A stretch of DNA of 64,000 nucleotides from Janthinobacterium sp. 61 (GCF_002846335.1 NZ_PJMQ01000001.1:1-64000), one strand, 5' to 3'. Shown: positions 37,313 through 46,676, counted from the first letter of the stretch. The notes: generated by a model not told the origin, from the letters alone. Program-made: numbers and translations.

Positions 37313-38620
37313 TTGTCTGCTTTGCATACACTGGAACAATTACGCGCTGGCCAACTGGCCGGTGTACGCCGTCTGAAGCTGTCCTGCGGCTTGACTGAAT
37401 TCCCCTGTGAGATCTTCGATCTGGCTGACAGCCTGGAAATTCTTGATTTGTCCGGCAATGCGCTATCCTCCCTGCCCGACGATTTGCCGCGCCTGCACAA
37501 GTTACGCATCATTTTTTGTTCGGATAACTTGTTCGCCACCTTGCCTGCCGTGCTCGGTTCCTGTCTGGAACTGAGCATGATTGGTTTCAAGGCGAACCGG
37601 ATACGCCACGTGCCGGCCGCAGCTTTGCCGCCCAGCCTGCGTTGGCTGACCCTCACCGACAATGCCATCGAAGTCTTGCCGGATGAGCTCGGCAAGTGCC
37701 GTGAATTGCAGAAGCTTATGCTGGCAGGCAATTGCCTGAGCCATTTGCCCGCGTCCCTGGCAGATTGCCGCCAACTGGAGCTGGTGCGCATTGCCGCTAA
37801 CCGTTTTACGGCGCTGCCTGACTGCCTGCTGTCTTTACCGCGCCTGAGCTGGCTTGCGTACGCGGGCAACCCGTTCACGGAAGTGCGCGAACTGGCAGCC
37901 TTGACCGATGCCGGCGCGGCGACTGTGGCATGGCAGCGCCTGGCATTGGCGCAGCAGCTGGGCGAGGGCGCATCGGGCGTGATACACCGTGCCCGTCTGG
38001 ATGGGCGCGATGATGTCGCTGTCAAAGTGTTCAAGGGGGCGATGACCAGCGATGGCTTGCCGCGCAGTGAAATGGCCGCCTGCGTCGGCGCGGGTGCGCA
38101 CGCGGGCCTGATTCCCATCCTGGGCACCCTGGACGGGCATCCGCAAGGGGCGCCTGGACTCGTCATGCCGCTCATCGATGCAACTTTCGGTAATCTGGCC
38201 GGGCCACCGAGTCTGGCCTCATGCACGCGTGATGTGTATGCCGATGGCGTGGGCTTTGACGTGCCGCAAGTGCTGGCGATTGCCCATGGCATCGCCTCCG
38301 CCGTGTGCCAGCTGCATGCGCGCGGCATTGTGCATGGCGATTTGTATGGCCACAATATCCTGCATGCGGATGGTGGCGCCTGCTTGCTGGGCGACTTCGG
38401 CGCGGCATCCATGTTTGTACCCGGCTCGCCGCAAGCAGATTTGCTGCAGGGTATAGAGGCGCGCGCCTTTGGCGTGCTGCTGGGCGAGCTGATCGCGCAC
38501 TGTGCGACCCCCTTGCCTGTCATGCAGGCCTTGCAGGAGGCTTGCTTGCAGGAAGAAGTGCTGCAGCGGCCCAAGTTCGAGGTGATTGAACGGGCATTGC
38601 TGGAAATGCTTCAGGCATAA
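37313..38620 (+). CDS. Leucine-rich repeat protein kinase
   Basis: A 435-residue protein with two halves. Residues 15-190 carry about seven leucine-rich repeats (SLEILDLSGNALSSLPDDLPR, shown as LEILDLSGNALSSLPDDL, ELQKLMLAGNCLSHLPASL and so on). Residues 210-435 are a protein kinase domain: glycine loop GEGASG (217-222), VAVKVF with K238, catalytic loop HGDLYGHN (341-348, aspartate 343, asparagine 348) and DFG at 361-363. The HRD arginine is glycine here. The C-terminal lobe is short. TTG 37313 is the start, with AAAGGGAT upstream. No membrane segment is seen. It is a cytoplasmic Ser/Thr or Tyr kinase of unknown target, lying alone between rrn and its own terminator. Confidence 0.88.
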   Translation: MSALHTLEQLRAGQLAGVRRLKLSCGLTEFPCEIFDLADSLEILDLSGNALSSLPDDLPRLHKLRIIFCSDNLFATLPAVLGSCLELSMIGFKANRIRHVPAAALPPSLRWLTLTDNAIEVLPDELGKCRELQKLMLAGNCLSHLPASLADCRQLELVRIAANRFTALPDCLLSLPRLSWLAYAGNPFTEVRELAALTDAGAATVAWQRLALAQQLGEGASGVIHRARLDGRDDVAVKVFKGAMTSDGLPRSEMAACVGAGAHAGLIPILGTLDGHPQGAPGLVMPLIDATFGNLAGPPSLASCTRDVYADGVGFDVPQVLAIAHGIASAVCQLHARGIVHGDLYGHNILHADGGACLLGDFGAASMFVPGSPQADLLQGIEARAFGVLLGELIAHCATPLPVMQALQEACLQEEVLQRPKFEVIERALLEMLQA

Positions 38621-38654
38621 AAAATGGCGCAGCCTTCACAGGCTGCGCCATTTT
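38621..38654. terminator. Bidirectional terminator
   Basis: A perfect 14-bp stem AAAATGGCGCAGCC/GGCTGCGCCATTTT with a TTCACA loop begins at the base after the kinase stop. It serves both the kinase gene and the convergent oxidoreductase gene (stop at 38674). Confidence 0.9.
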
Positions 38655-38673
38655 CAGTTCAGGCTGAGAAAAT

Positions 38674-39933
38674 TCAGCCCTGAACTTCTTTTTCTGGCAG
38701 GGCGATCTGGTTGTCGACGCTGAACTGGTAGTCCTTGAAGACGTGTTCGGCCGTCAGGATCTGGTATTCGCCGTTGTCGAGCTTGTGCGTGGTGTCCTTC
38801 AGGCGATACGTGTAATGGCCGCAGGTCCAGCAGTTGAAGTTGCGCATGTGCGTGCACAGGCAGGTCTTGTCCATCACGACGACGGTTTTTTGCTCGGGAT
38901 GGGCCGCCACTTCGCGGTTGTACGAGTTGATATAGGCACAGTTGCCCGTCGCGTCGAGCAGATAGCCATACGATTCGCAGCCAGGACGGATGCCTGCGCC
39001 GATAGCGGGCGTGTTTTTCAGCATGCGCATCGGGTAGCCCGTCGGCGAGACGCCATTGACGATGATGTCTTCTTCCGAAGCCTTGTAGTATTCCTGCTTG
39101 ACCTTGTTTGGCAAGCCGCATTCCTCGGTGACGGTGAAGCGCGTCGCCACTTGCACGCCAGCTGCGCCCGCTTCCAGGAAGGAAACGGCATCGCTGCCCG
39201 TGAAGATGCCGCCAGCGGCGATCAGCGGGATATCCAGCTGTTCCGTTTTCAGATAGGCCAGCAGTTCCGCAGTGATCGTGTGCAGGTCGTAATTGGCCCA
39301 GTCCATGCCGAAACCCAGGTGGCCGCCGGCCAATGGGCCCTCGACGATGATGAAGTCGGGCAGGCGATCCAGCTTGGCGTTCTTGCGCAGGAAAATCTGC
39401 AGGGCGCGCACGGACGAGACGATGATGCCCAGTTTGGCATCACGGAAACGTGGATGGTCGGCCATCAAGGCAAACGAGCCGAAGTGCAAACCAGCGGACA
39501 GGGTGATGCCATCGATGCCCGCGTCCAGCGCCGCATTCAGGCGCACGCGCAAGGTTTCGCGGGGGCCGTTCATGGTCAGCTTTTCCATGCAATTGACGAA
39601 GATCAATCCATCGCCTTTTTTCGCTTCCATGGTGCGACCGATATGCAGACGTTGCGCTTCCGCCAGGCGGCCCAGGTCGAATTGCACCACGGCCTTGTCG
39701 CTATTATTGATGTTGAACTTGTACAGTTTCGTCTTGTCTTTGACGAAGGTGGTGTCGAAACGACGATCCGACACATCTTCCACCATGGCATCGGAAATAT
39801 GGCCGATACCGTTCAGCCGGGCCGCTTCCAGGGCCAGCTCCGACGTGGAAATATCCACACCCATTCCGCCTATCATGATGGGCACATATTCTTTTTTGCC
39901 AAATCGCAGGCGGAAATCATCAACACGTTTCAT
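38674..39933 (-). CDS. Nitronate monooxygenase-like flavin oxidoreductase with C-terminal cysteine cluster
   Basis: A 419-residue TIM-barrel flavoprotein of the 2-nitropropane dioxygenase/NMO family. FMN-binding text includes PIMIGGMGVDISTSELALEA (part: IMIGGMGVDIS), SAGLHFGSFAL, EGPLAGGHLGFGM and IAAGGIFTGSDAVSFLEAGAAGV (part: AAGGIFTGSDAV). It is longer than usual NMOs (320-360 residues). The extra C-terminus holds KTCLCTHMRNFNCWTCGHYTY (key residues CLC, then C and CxxC), a possible iron-sulfur or zinc site. The substrate is unknown. The gene is monocistronic, facing the kinase terminator. Confidence 0.82.
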   Translation of the reverse strand: MKRVDDFRLRFGKKEYVPIMIGGMGVDISTSELALEAARLNGIGHISDAMVEDVSDRRFDTTFVKDKTKLYKFNINNSDKAVVQFDLGRLAEAQRLHIGRTMEAKKGDGLIFVNCMEKLTMNGPRETLRVRLNAALDAGIDGITLSAGLHFGSFALMADHPRFRDAKLGIIVSSVRALQIFLRKNAKLDRLPDFIIVEGPLAGGHLGFGMDWANYDLHTITAELLAYLKTEQLDIPLIAAGGIFTGSDAVSFLEAGAAGVQVATRFTVTEECGLPNKVKQEYYKASEEDIIVNGVSPTGYPMRMLKNTPAIGAGIRPGCESYGYLLDATGNCAYINSYNREVAAHPEQKTVVVMDKTCLCTHMRNFNCWTCGHYTYRLKDTTHKLDNGEYQILTAEHVFKDYQFSVDNQIALPEKEVQG

Positions 39934-40116
39934 TGCTATCCTTAGACTACCGTGGTTATCACTGAGCCAGATGTACGGTCAAGCCCGCTGCCGGTCGGGC
40001 GCGCGGGCGCATGTAGCTGTGCGCAGCTTCAATTCTACCCCAAGCGGGCAGGCTCTCCGGGGCAGCTTGCCACCATGCCGGTGCAAGCGCGTGCCGGATC
40101 GCGCGCCTCATCGAAA

Positions 40117-40602
40117 TTAATCGCGGAAATTGTTAAATTCCAGCGGCATGTCCGGCACGTCCTTGCGCAGCATGGCCATGGCCGCCTGCAGGTCGTCGCG
40201 CTTGGCGCCCGTGACGCGCACGGCTTCACCCTGGATGCTCGCTTGAACTTTCATCTTGCTATCCTTGATGACGCGCACGATTTTCTTGGCATCATCCGAT
40301 TCGATGCCATTCTTGATCTTGATGATCTGCTTGACCTTGTCGCCGCCGATCTTCTTGATGTCGCCTTCGTCGAGGAAGCGCACATCGACCTTGCGTTTGG
40401 TCAATTTGTTCGTCAGTACATCGCGCACCTGGCTGAGCTGAAATTCCGAATCCGCAAACGCAGTCAATTCGTTTTCCTTGTGTTCGACGCGGGCGTCGCT
40501 GCCCTTGAAGTCGAAGCGGGTGGTGATTTCCTTGTTGGATTGCTCGACGGCATTCTTGACTTCGATCATATCGGCTTCGGAGACTACATCAAATGATGGC
40601 AT
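40117..40602 (-). CDS. yajQ: YajQ family nucleotide-binding protein
   Basis: A 161-residue protein starting [21 protein letters not shown] (core [17 protein letters not shown]), with [13 protein letters not shown] and [21 protein letters not shown] (part: [17 protein letters not shown]). These match YajQ, a two-domain fold that binds c-di-GMP in some species and nucleic acid in others. Given the c-di-GMP-producing Wsp system 2 kb away, an effector role is possible but unproven. It is divergent from murB with about 190 bp between. Confidence 0.93.
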   Translation of the reverse strand: MPSFDVVSEADMIEVKNAVEQSNKEITTRFDFKGSDARVEHKENELTAFADSEFQLSQVRDVLTNKLTKRKVDVRFLDEGDIKKIGGDKVKQIIKIKNGIESDDAKKIVRVIKDSKMKVQASIQGEAVRVTGAKRDDLQAAMAMLRKDVPDMPLEFNNFRD

Positions 40603-40737
40603 GGTCTGTTCCTTTTCTTGTTAAAGCGAGCGCGCGCTCGGCGCACTGGGCCTTGGCGGCTGATTCTACGCCATGGGACGGCCCTGTTAAAGATGCGACA
40701 TTTTAACGGACAACGGACGGCCTGCCCTTGTCTTGCG

Positions 40738-40766
40738 CTGGTTTTTTGTCGGTTTCACTCTATAAT
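40738..40766 (+). promoter_or_regulatory. Candidate murB promoter
   Basis: A perfect -10 TATAAT at 40761-40766 has a weak -35 CTGGTT (40738-40743) 17 bp upstream. Transcription would begin near 40773, just before the TTG start at 40789. This supports the downstream start for MurB. Confidence 0.5.
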
Positions 40767-40788
40767 CGAGCAAAATAATCGCTATCCC

Positions 40789-41817
40789 TTGTCTGCAGAG
40801 CTCACCATCGAACACAATTACTCCCTCCAGCGCCTGAATACCTTCGGCATCACGGCCAATGCGGCCGCCTACGTACGCATCACTTCGCAAGCCGAATTGC
40901 AGGCCGCGTTGCAAGATCCTGCCTTGTCCGCCATGCCGCGCCTGATATTGGGTGGCGGCAGCAATATCGTCCTGACGGGCGACTTTCCCGGCGCCGTGCT
41001 GCACATGGCCACGCGCGGCATGCGCCTGGCGCAGGCGGACTTCGAGACCATCCTCGTCACGGCCGCAGCCGGTGAAAACTGGCACGACTTCGTGCAGTGG
41101 ACCCTGGCGCAAGGCGTGGGCGGGCTGGAAAACCTGTCCTTGATCCCCGGTACGGTGGGTGCGGCCCCTATCCAGAATATTGGCGCGTATGGCGTTGAAA
41201 TCAAGGATTATCTGCATAGCGTGAGCGTCATGCACAGCGCCAGCGGCATTGTCTTCGACATGGACCGTGACGCTTGCCGTTTCGCTTACCGCGACAGCAT
41301 CTTCAAGCAGGCAGACGGGCGGGAGCTGATCGTGCTGGAAGTAACGTTTGCCTTGCCTGCCGAGTGGCAGCCGAACTTGCGCTACGCGGAGCTGGCACAG
41401 GCCGTGGCCGAGCGCAATCTTGCCGAGCCGACGCCGCAACAAGTGGCCGAAACCGTGATGGCGATACGTCGGCGCAAATTGCCCGACCCGGCCGTGATCG
41501 GCAATGCGGGCAGCTTCTTCAAGAATCCCGTGGTATCACGAGAGCAATGTCTTGCCTTGTTGGAGCGCTTTCCCACGCTGGTACACCATGCACAAGCCGA
41601 TGGCACGGAAAAGCTGGCGGCCGGCTGGCTGATCGATCAGTGTGGCTGGAAGGGAAAAAACCTGGGGCCCGCGGGAGTGTATCCCAAGCAGGCGCTGGTT
41701 CTGGTGAATAATGGCGGCGCTCGTGGCGCGGACATTACCCGGCTGGCGGCAGCGATACAGGATGATGTAGAGGCGAAATATGGCGTGCGCCTGTCGCCCG
41801 AGCCTGTGTTTATCTAA
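40789..41817 (+). CDS. murB: UDP-N-acetylenolpyruvoylglucosamine reductase
   Basis: A 342-residue FAD enzyme that reduces enolpyruvyl-UDP-GlcNAc to UDP-MurNAc in peptidoglycan synthesis. It opens SAELTIEHNYSLQRLNTFG. FAD/substrate motifs are ILGGGSNIVLTGDF, LENLSLIPGTVGAAPIQNIGAYG (part: LIPGTVGAAPIQNIGAYG) and AYRDSIFK. GNAGSFFKNP, with the catalytic serine, and the C-terminal glutamate region SPEPVFI complete it: a type I MurB. TTG 40789 is chosen. The frame is open to 40618, but that stretch contains the promoter and reads like non-coding sequence. Confidence 0.93.
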   Translation: MSAELTIEHNYSLQRLNTFGITANAAAYVRITSQAELQAALQDPALSAMPRLILGGGSNIVLTGDFPGAVLHMATRGMRLAQADFETILVTAAAGENWHDFVQWTLAQGVGGLENLSLIPGTVGAAPIQNIGAYGVEIKDYLHSVSVMHSASGIVFDMDRDACRFAYRDSIFKQADGRELIVLEVTFALPAEWQPNLRYAELAQAVAERNLAEPTPQQVAETVMAIRRRKLPDPAVIGNAGSFFKNPVVSREQCLALLERFPTLVHHAQADGTEKLAAGWLIDQCGWKGKNLGPAGVYPKQALVLVNNGGARGADITRLAAAIQDDVEAKYGVRLSPEPVFI

Positions 41818-41834
41818 ATAATAAATCCGCGCTT

Positions 41835-41920
41835 GAAAAAATGTTCAGGGCAAGGCGCATTGCCGAAGACAGTACGCATAGTACGGCGAGGCAGTGCAAC
41901 GCAGCCATGGACGTTTTTTC
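41835..41920. repeat. 86-bp imperfect palindromic intergenic repeat
   Basis: Ends GAAAAAATGTTCAGGGC and GCCATGGACGTTTTTTC are inverted copies. The inner parts GGCGCATTGCC and GGCAGTGCAAC also pair, and the tip is AGTAC-GCATA-GTACGGCGAG. It would fold into one long hairpin and could act as a bidirectional terminator between murB and ppnP. The tip matches the element at 11828-11880 in design. Confidence 0.7.
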
Positions 41921-41928
41921 TGCGCGAA

Positions 41929-42243
41929 TCAGGCAAAATGGCAGACGTAGTCCACTGTTTCAGTCGTTTCGATATCAAAATAGCTGTTGCCCGGCACCTT
42001 GAATTCCGTGCCCGCGCCATAGCTGTTCCACTCTGTCGCATCGGCCAGGCGTACCTTGCACAAGCCGCCGACGATTTCCATCGTTTCCGGTGCGCCCGTG
42101 TTGAAGCGCAGCGATGACGGGAAAATTACGCCCACGCTTTTCTTCGTGCCATCGGCCAGGATGACGTTGTGCGAGACGCACTTGCCGTCAAAATAGATAT
42201 TCGATTTTTTGACGACGCTGACATTGTCCAGTTGTATGCTCAT
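41929..42243 (-). CDS. ppnP: Pyrimidine/purine nucleoside phosphorylase PpnP
   Basis: A 104-residue single-domain cupin-like protein: [47 protein letters not shown] (part: [20 protein letters not shown]), then [15 protein letters not shown]. This is the DUF1255/PpnP pattern. The family splits various nucleosides with phosphate. Full length. It lies 24 nt upstream of the wspR stop on the same strand, outside the wsp operon. Confidence 0.93.
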   Translation of the reverse strand: MSIQLDNVSVVKKSNIYFDGKCVSHNVILADGTKKSVGVIFPSSLRFNTGAPETMEIVGGLCKVRLADATEWNSYGAGTEFKVPGNSYFDIETTETVDYVCHFA

Positions 42244-42267
42244 GCTTCACTTTCCTTCAGTTAAAAA

Positions 42268-43293
42268 TCAGTTTTCGATGTCATCGGCGCACAACACGCT
42301 GTTGCGTCCGCCGCGCTTGGCCGCGTACAGGGCCTGGTCGGCGCGGTTGATCAGTTGCTCGACCGTCGAGTCCGGCGAAGGCACGATGGTGGCCACGCCG
42401 ATCGAGATGGTGACGATGCCCGTGCTGGTCGCCGGATTCTCGATCTGCAAGCCCTCCAGGTGGCGTCGGCATGCTTCGGCGATCAGCAAGGCCCCTGCAG
42501 CCTCCGTTTCGGGCAGGATCAGCGCGAATTCCTCACCCCCATAGCGGGCGGCCAGGTCGGCCGGGCGCTTCAAATGTTCCGTCAGTACGGCGGCCACTTT
42601 TTTCAGGCACAGGTCGCCCGCCAGGTGGCCAAAGTGATCGTTATAGCTCTTGAAATGGTCGATGTCGCAGAATAGCAGGCTCAGCGGCGTCTTGTCGCGC
42701 TGGCCCCGCTGCCATTCGAATTGCAGGGTTTCATCGAAGCGGCGGCGGTTGGCGATGCCCGTCAAGCCATCGAGGGCGGCTAGTTTCTGCAATTCAATAT
42801 TTGTATCGGCCAGGTTTTTTTGGCTTTCGCGCAGGAAACGAAATGCCTGGTCGCGCTGCAATCGGCTGATGTGCGCGTTGGAATGGTAGCGTATGCGCGC
42901 CAGCAACTCCAGGCGGTCCGGCAGTTTCACCACGTAATCATTGGCGCCGACGGCAAAGCTGTGAGCCTTCAGTTTCGGGTCATCCTTGGCCGACAGCACG
43001 ATCACCGGCACATGCGCCAGCGCCGCGTTTTCGCGGTACAGTTGGATCAGCGCGAAGCCGTCGATGCCCGGCAGCACCAAGTCTTGCAGGATGACGGTCG
43101 GTTGCAAGCGCAGCGCCGTGTCCAGCGCCTGCGTGGCGTCGGTCACGTAATGAAACTCGATATCGTGCTGGTCGCTCAGCATGCGCCGTATTGCCTCAGC
43201 AATGATCAACTGGTCGTCCACCAGCAGCACGCTGACTTTGAATTCGGTCAATGCGGGCTCATGCATGGTGAAACTGGAGGAAAATTCTGGCAT
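42268..43293 (-). CDS. wspR: Response-regulator diguanylate cyclase WspR
   Basis: A 341-residue output protein of the Wsp pathway. The start MPEFSSSFTMHEPAL at 43293 lies 10 nt after the wspF stop. The receiver domain (about residues 20-140) has VLLVDDQLIIAEAIRRML and the phospho-acceptor in ILQDLVLPGIDG. The GGDEF domain (about 175-335) has LDGLTGIANRRRFDE, the active site RYGGEEFALIL and, five residues before it, an inhibitory RxxD site (RPAD). Phosphorylated WspR makes c-di-GMP and promotes biofilm matrix. It is last in the operon. Confidence 0.93.
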   Translation of the reverse strand: MPEFSSSFTMHEPALTEFKVSVLLVDDQLIIAEAIRRMLSDQHDIEFHYVTDATQALDTALRLQPTVILQDLVLPGIDGFALIQLYRENAALAHVPVIVLSAKDDPKLKAHSFAVGANDYVVKLPDRLELLARIRYHSNAHISRLQRDQAFRFLRESQKNLADTNIELQKLAALDGLTGIANRRRFDETLQFEWQRGQRDKTPLSLLFCDIDHFKSYNDHFGHLAGDLCLKKVAAVLTEHLKRPADLAARYGGEEFALILPETEAAGALLIAEACRRHLEGLQIENPATSTGIVTISIGVATIVPSPDSTVEQLINRADQALYAAKRGGRNSVLCADDIEN

Positions 43294-43303
43294 TGCATTC
43301 TTT

Positions 43304-44353
43304 TCAGATGTTAGGGGAGGACTCCCACCCACTGTTGAGTTTGGCGCCCAGGCGGCTGCGCAGGCTGACGCCTATTCTATCCAATGGCAGGATTTGTTGC
43401 GCTGCATCGAGTTCGGCCGCAGCGCGCGGCATGCCATACACGGCACTGCTGGCCTGGTCTTGCGCTATCGTCGTCTTGCCCGCGCGGCGCATGGCCAGCA
43501 ATCCCTCGCCGCCGTCGCGGCCCATGCCTGTGAGCAACACGCCGATGGCATCGCCGCGCCAGTGCTGTGCCACGCAATGAAAGAAGACATCGACGGAAGG
43601 ACGGTAAACATACTCGCGTGGTGCCGCATCGTAACCCAAACGATAATTTTGATCCAGCAACAGGTGATCATTGGTCTTGGCGACCAGTACGCTGCCGGCC
43701 ACCAGTTCGTCGCCCTCGGCGATCACGCGCACGGGCATCTCCAATTGATCGTCCAGCCATTTGGCGAAATGCGAGGCGAAGGTTTCATCGATATGTTGCA
43801 CCACCACGATGGCGCAGCCGGGCGGCGCCGTCCAGCCGGACAGCACTTTGGCTACCGCTGACGGCCCTCCCGTCGAAGCGCCGATGGCCACCAGAGTGGT
43901 GACCTGGCCGTCGCCGCGTTCACCGTTGGCTTGCACCTGGCGCGGCGGCGGCGCTTCGGCGCTGTGGCGTATCAGCTTGCCGATGGTCTTGATCTTGGCC
44001 AGCAGTTCGCTGTCTCCTCCCACTTGTCCCTGCAGCACCGGGGTGGCCGTGACGTCGAGTGCGCCGGCGCCCAGCGCGCGGAAAACCTGGTTGACATTGT
44101 CTTGCGGGCGTCCCGTGACAACCAGGATGGCGCACGGGCTTTGTTCCATGATCAGGCGCGTCGCCTCGACGCCATCCATCTCCGGCATGTTCAGGTCCAT
44201 CAGGATCAGGTCGGGGCGGTTGCCCTCGCACATGCGCACCGCTTCGAGTCCCGTGCGGGCGATCCACAGCACCTGGTGTTCCTGCGTGCTGGCCACCACC
44301 CGGCGCAGGGCTTCGGCGGCCATGGCGACATCGTTAACAATGGCAATTTTCAT
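43304..44353 (-). CDS. wspF: CheB-type protein-glutamate methylesterase WspF
   Basis: A 349-residue protein. The start MKIAIVNDVAMAAEALRRVV at 44353 matches known WspF openings. The receiver domain carries ILMDLNMPEMDG. The methylesterase domain has catalytic serine in AIGASTGGPSAV, histidine in VVQHIDETFASHF, and aspartate in LLTGMGRDGGEGL. It demethylates WspA and resets signalling; loss causes wrinkly colonies in pseudomonads. It follows wspE by 10 nt. Confidence 0.93.
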   Translation of the reverse strand: MKIAIVNDVAMAAEALRRVVASTQEHQVLWIARTGLEAVRMCEGNRPDLILMDLNMPEMDGVEATRLIMEQSPCAILVVTGRPQDNVNQVFRALGAGALDVTATPVLQGQVGGDSELLAKIKTIGKLIRHSAEAPPPRQVQANGERGDGQVTTLVAIGASTGGPSAVAKVLSGWTAPPGCAIVVVQHIDETFASHFAKWLDDQLEMPVRVIAEGDELVAGSVLVAKTNDHLLLDQNYRLGYDAAPREYVYRPSVDVFFHCVAQHWRGDAIGVLLTGMGRDGGEGLLAMRRAGKTTIAQDQASSAVYGMPRAAAELDAAQQILPLDRIGVSLRSRLGAKLNSGWESSPNI

Positions 44354-44363
44354 GAAGTACAGT

Positions 44364-46676
44364 TCATAAGCGGGCATCTCCTATCAGGTCTGCCACCGCG
44401 TCGAGCAAGGTCTCGTCGTGGAAGCTGCCTTTGGTCAGATAATAGTCGGCGCCGGCGGACAGGCCGCGCGCGCGGTCTTCCGGGCGGTCCTTGTACGAAA
44501 CGATCATCACCGGCAGCTTGTGCAGGTGCAAGTCCTTCTTGATCAACGAGACCAGTTCGATGCCATCCATGCGCGGCATGTCCACGTCGGTGATGACCAG
44601 ATCGTACTCGCCGCTGCGCACCACGTTCCAGCCGTCGATGCCATCGATGGCCACGTCGACATCGAAGCCGCGCGCCAGCAGCAGCTTGCGCTCCATCTCG
44701 CGTACCGTCAGCGAATCGTCGACCACCAGGATGCGCTTGGCGCGGCGCTGCTGCGCGTGGCCAGCCTGCGCCAGCTGGTGCAGGCCGCCCTCGTGCAGCA
44801 GCTTGTCAATCGACAGCAGCAGGTCGGGCACGTCGAGGATCAGCACCGGCTCGCCATCATCGAGCAGGGCGGCGGCGGAAATGTCGCGCATCTTGCCGAA
44901 GATCGGATCGATCGCCTGCACCGCCAGGCTTTGCTCGCCGCGGATGGCGTCGACCACCAGCGCATAGCTTTGTTTGCCGCGCCCGATCACCACCACCGGC
45001 AAATCGTCGGCGCTACTGGGCGCTTCGCCCAGTTCCAGCACCTGCGCCGCCGACACCAGGCCCAGATGCTCGCCCTTGAGTTCAAAGAACTGCTTGTTTT
45101 CCAGCGTATGGATGGCCGCTTGCGGCACGCGCACCACGCTTTCCACCTTGACGATGGGGATGGCGTAGGCTTCGCCCTGTACGTCGATCACCAGCGCGCG
45201 CACGATCGACTGCGTCAGCGGCAGGGTAATCAGGGCGCGGAAACCCCGTCCCGGCTCGGACTCCAGGCGCACCGTGCCGTTTTGCTGGCGTATCGTCTCG
45301 TGCACGATATCGAGCCCGACGCCACGGCCGGACAGCTGGTTGGCCGTCGCTTTCAGGCTGAATGCGGGCAGGAACAGGAATTCCAGCAGCTCGCCGGGCG
45401 ACAGTGCGGCGGCCATGGCGGGGCTGGCCATCTTGCGCTCGATCACGGACTGGCGGATTTTTTCCAAGTCGACGCCGCGTCCGTCATCGCTGATCTCGAT
45501 GCTCAGCATGCCGGCGCGGTGGCGCGCCTCCATGCGTATCGTGCCCATTGCTTCCTTGCCCACCTCGATGCGCTCGTACGGGCCTTCCATGCCATGGTCG
45601 ATGGCATTCCTGAGCATGTGGTTCAGCGGGCTTTCGATCTTCGCCAGGATGTCGCGGTCGACCAGGGTCTCTTCGCCGTCGATTTTCAGCTGCACTTCCT
45701 TGCCCAGGCTACGCGCCAGGTCGCGCACCATGCGGGGAAATGCGTGGATGCCGTCGCGGAAAGGGCGCATGCGCAGGGCCAGCACTTCGTCGACCATACC
45801 CTGCGAGACGGCCAGCAGGCGCCGTTCATAGGTTTCGATGTCGGCGATGTGCTCCAGCATGAACTGCTTCAGGGGTTGCGTCTTTTGCAGTGCCAGCAGG
45901 GATTTTTCCATCAGGCCCGCGTCGCCCGAGCGGGCAATGGCCTCATGCAGGTGTTCGATGGCGGAAAACAGGCTGCTTTGGTTGCGCTTGAAGCGTTGCA
46001 GGGCGCCGATGAAGGGGTGCATCTGGTGCGCATTGATGCGCGATTCGCTGGCCAGCGACAGCAGTTTGTCGAAATTCTGTGCCTGGGCCTTGGCGGGCGC
46101 ACCGGCTCGCGGCGCGGGCGCGGCCGCAGACGATTCCACTTCCTCGCCCGCCAGGCCGCTGGCCACGAGGGCATGCGGCTCGGCGGCTTCCGGCGCCAAG
46201 GGGGCCGGCGTTGGCGCCGGCACAGACAAAGGCAGCGAGGGCAGGGCAGGCAGTTCGGGCAGCTCGGCGATGCCGGCGATGGCGTTCAGGGTCTGGTCGA
46301 TCTGCGCCGCGTTGGCTGCCAGCCACGCTTCGGCACCCGCATCGTCCAGGCGCGACAGCTGCACGATCAGGTCGACGCCCGACAGCAGTACGTCGACCCG
46401 TTCGGGCGTGAGTTTCAAGCGGCCGTGCTGGGCGGCGACAAAGCTGTCTTCCATGCCGTGCGCCAGCTGCACCACCACTTGCAGGCCGACGATGGCGGCG
46501 GCGCCCTTGATCGAGTGCGCCGCGCGCATCATCGCTTCGACGGCGGCCGCGTCGCCCGCATGGCGCTCCATGGCCAGCAAGCCATCGGTGAGAATCTGGG
46601 TCTGGCTGTCCGCCTCCATGCGGAACAGGTCCAGCATGGAAAAGGCACTCAGGTCGCCGTGCTGGTCCTGGCTCAT
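44364..46676 (-). CDS. wspE: Hybrid CheA-type histidine kinase WspE
   Basis: A 770-residue kinase. The HPt domain has phospho-His 54 in MRAAHSIKGAAAIVG. A proline/alanine linker follows (about residues 195-245). The CheA dimerisation and ATPase core has HMLRNAIDHGMEGP, ISDDGRGVDLEKI and LSGRGVGLDIV. A CheW-like domain follows (ALVIDVQGEAYAIPIVKVE). The C-terminal receiver domain has RILVVDDSLTVREMERKLL and VITDVDMPRMDG. It phosphorylates WspR and WspF. ATG 46676 overlaps the wspD stop by four bases; the open frame above it is wspD shadow. Confidence 0.94.
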   Translation of the reverse strand: MSQDQHGDLSAFSMLDLFRMEADSQTQILTDGLLAMERHAGDAAAVEAMMRAAHSIKGAAAIVGLQVVVQLAHGMEDSFVAAQHGRLKLTPERVDVLLSGVDLIVQLSRLDDAGAEAWLAANAAQIDQTLNAIAGIAELPELPALPSLPLSVPAPTPAPLAPEAAEPHALVASGLAGEEVESSAAAPAPRAGAPAKAQAQNFDKLLSLASESRINAHQMHPFIGALQRFKRNQSSLFSAIEHLHEAIARSGDAGLMEKSLLALQKTQPLKQFMLEHIADIETYERRLLAVSQGMVDEVLALRMRPFRDGIHAFPRMVRDLARSLGKEVQLKIDGEETLVDRDILAKIESPLNHMLRNAIDHGMEGPYERIEVGKEAMGTIRMEARHRAGMLSIEISDDGRGVDLEKIRQSVIERKMASPAMAAALSPGELLEFLFLPAFSLKATANQLSGRGVGLDIVHETIRQQNGTVRLESEPGRGFRALITLPLTQSIVRALVIDVQGEAYAIPIVKVESVVRVPQAAIHTLENKQFFELKGEHLGLVSAAQVLELGEAPSSADDLPVVVIGRGKQSYALVVDAIRGEQSLAVQAIDPIFGKMRDISAAALLDDGEPVLILDVPDLLLSIDKLLHEGGLHQLAQAGHAQQRRAKRILVVDDSLTVREMERKLLLARGFDVDVAIDGIDGWNVVRSGEYDLVITDVDMPRMDGIELVSLIKKDLHLHKLPVMIVSYKDRPEDRARGLSAGADYYLTKGSFHDETLLDAVADLIGDARL

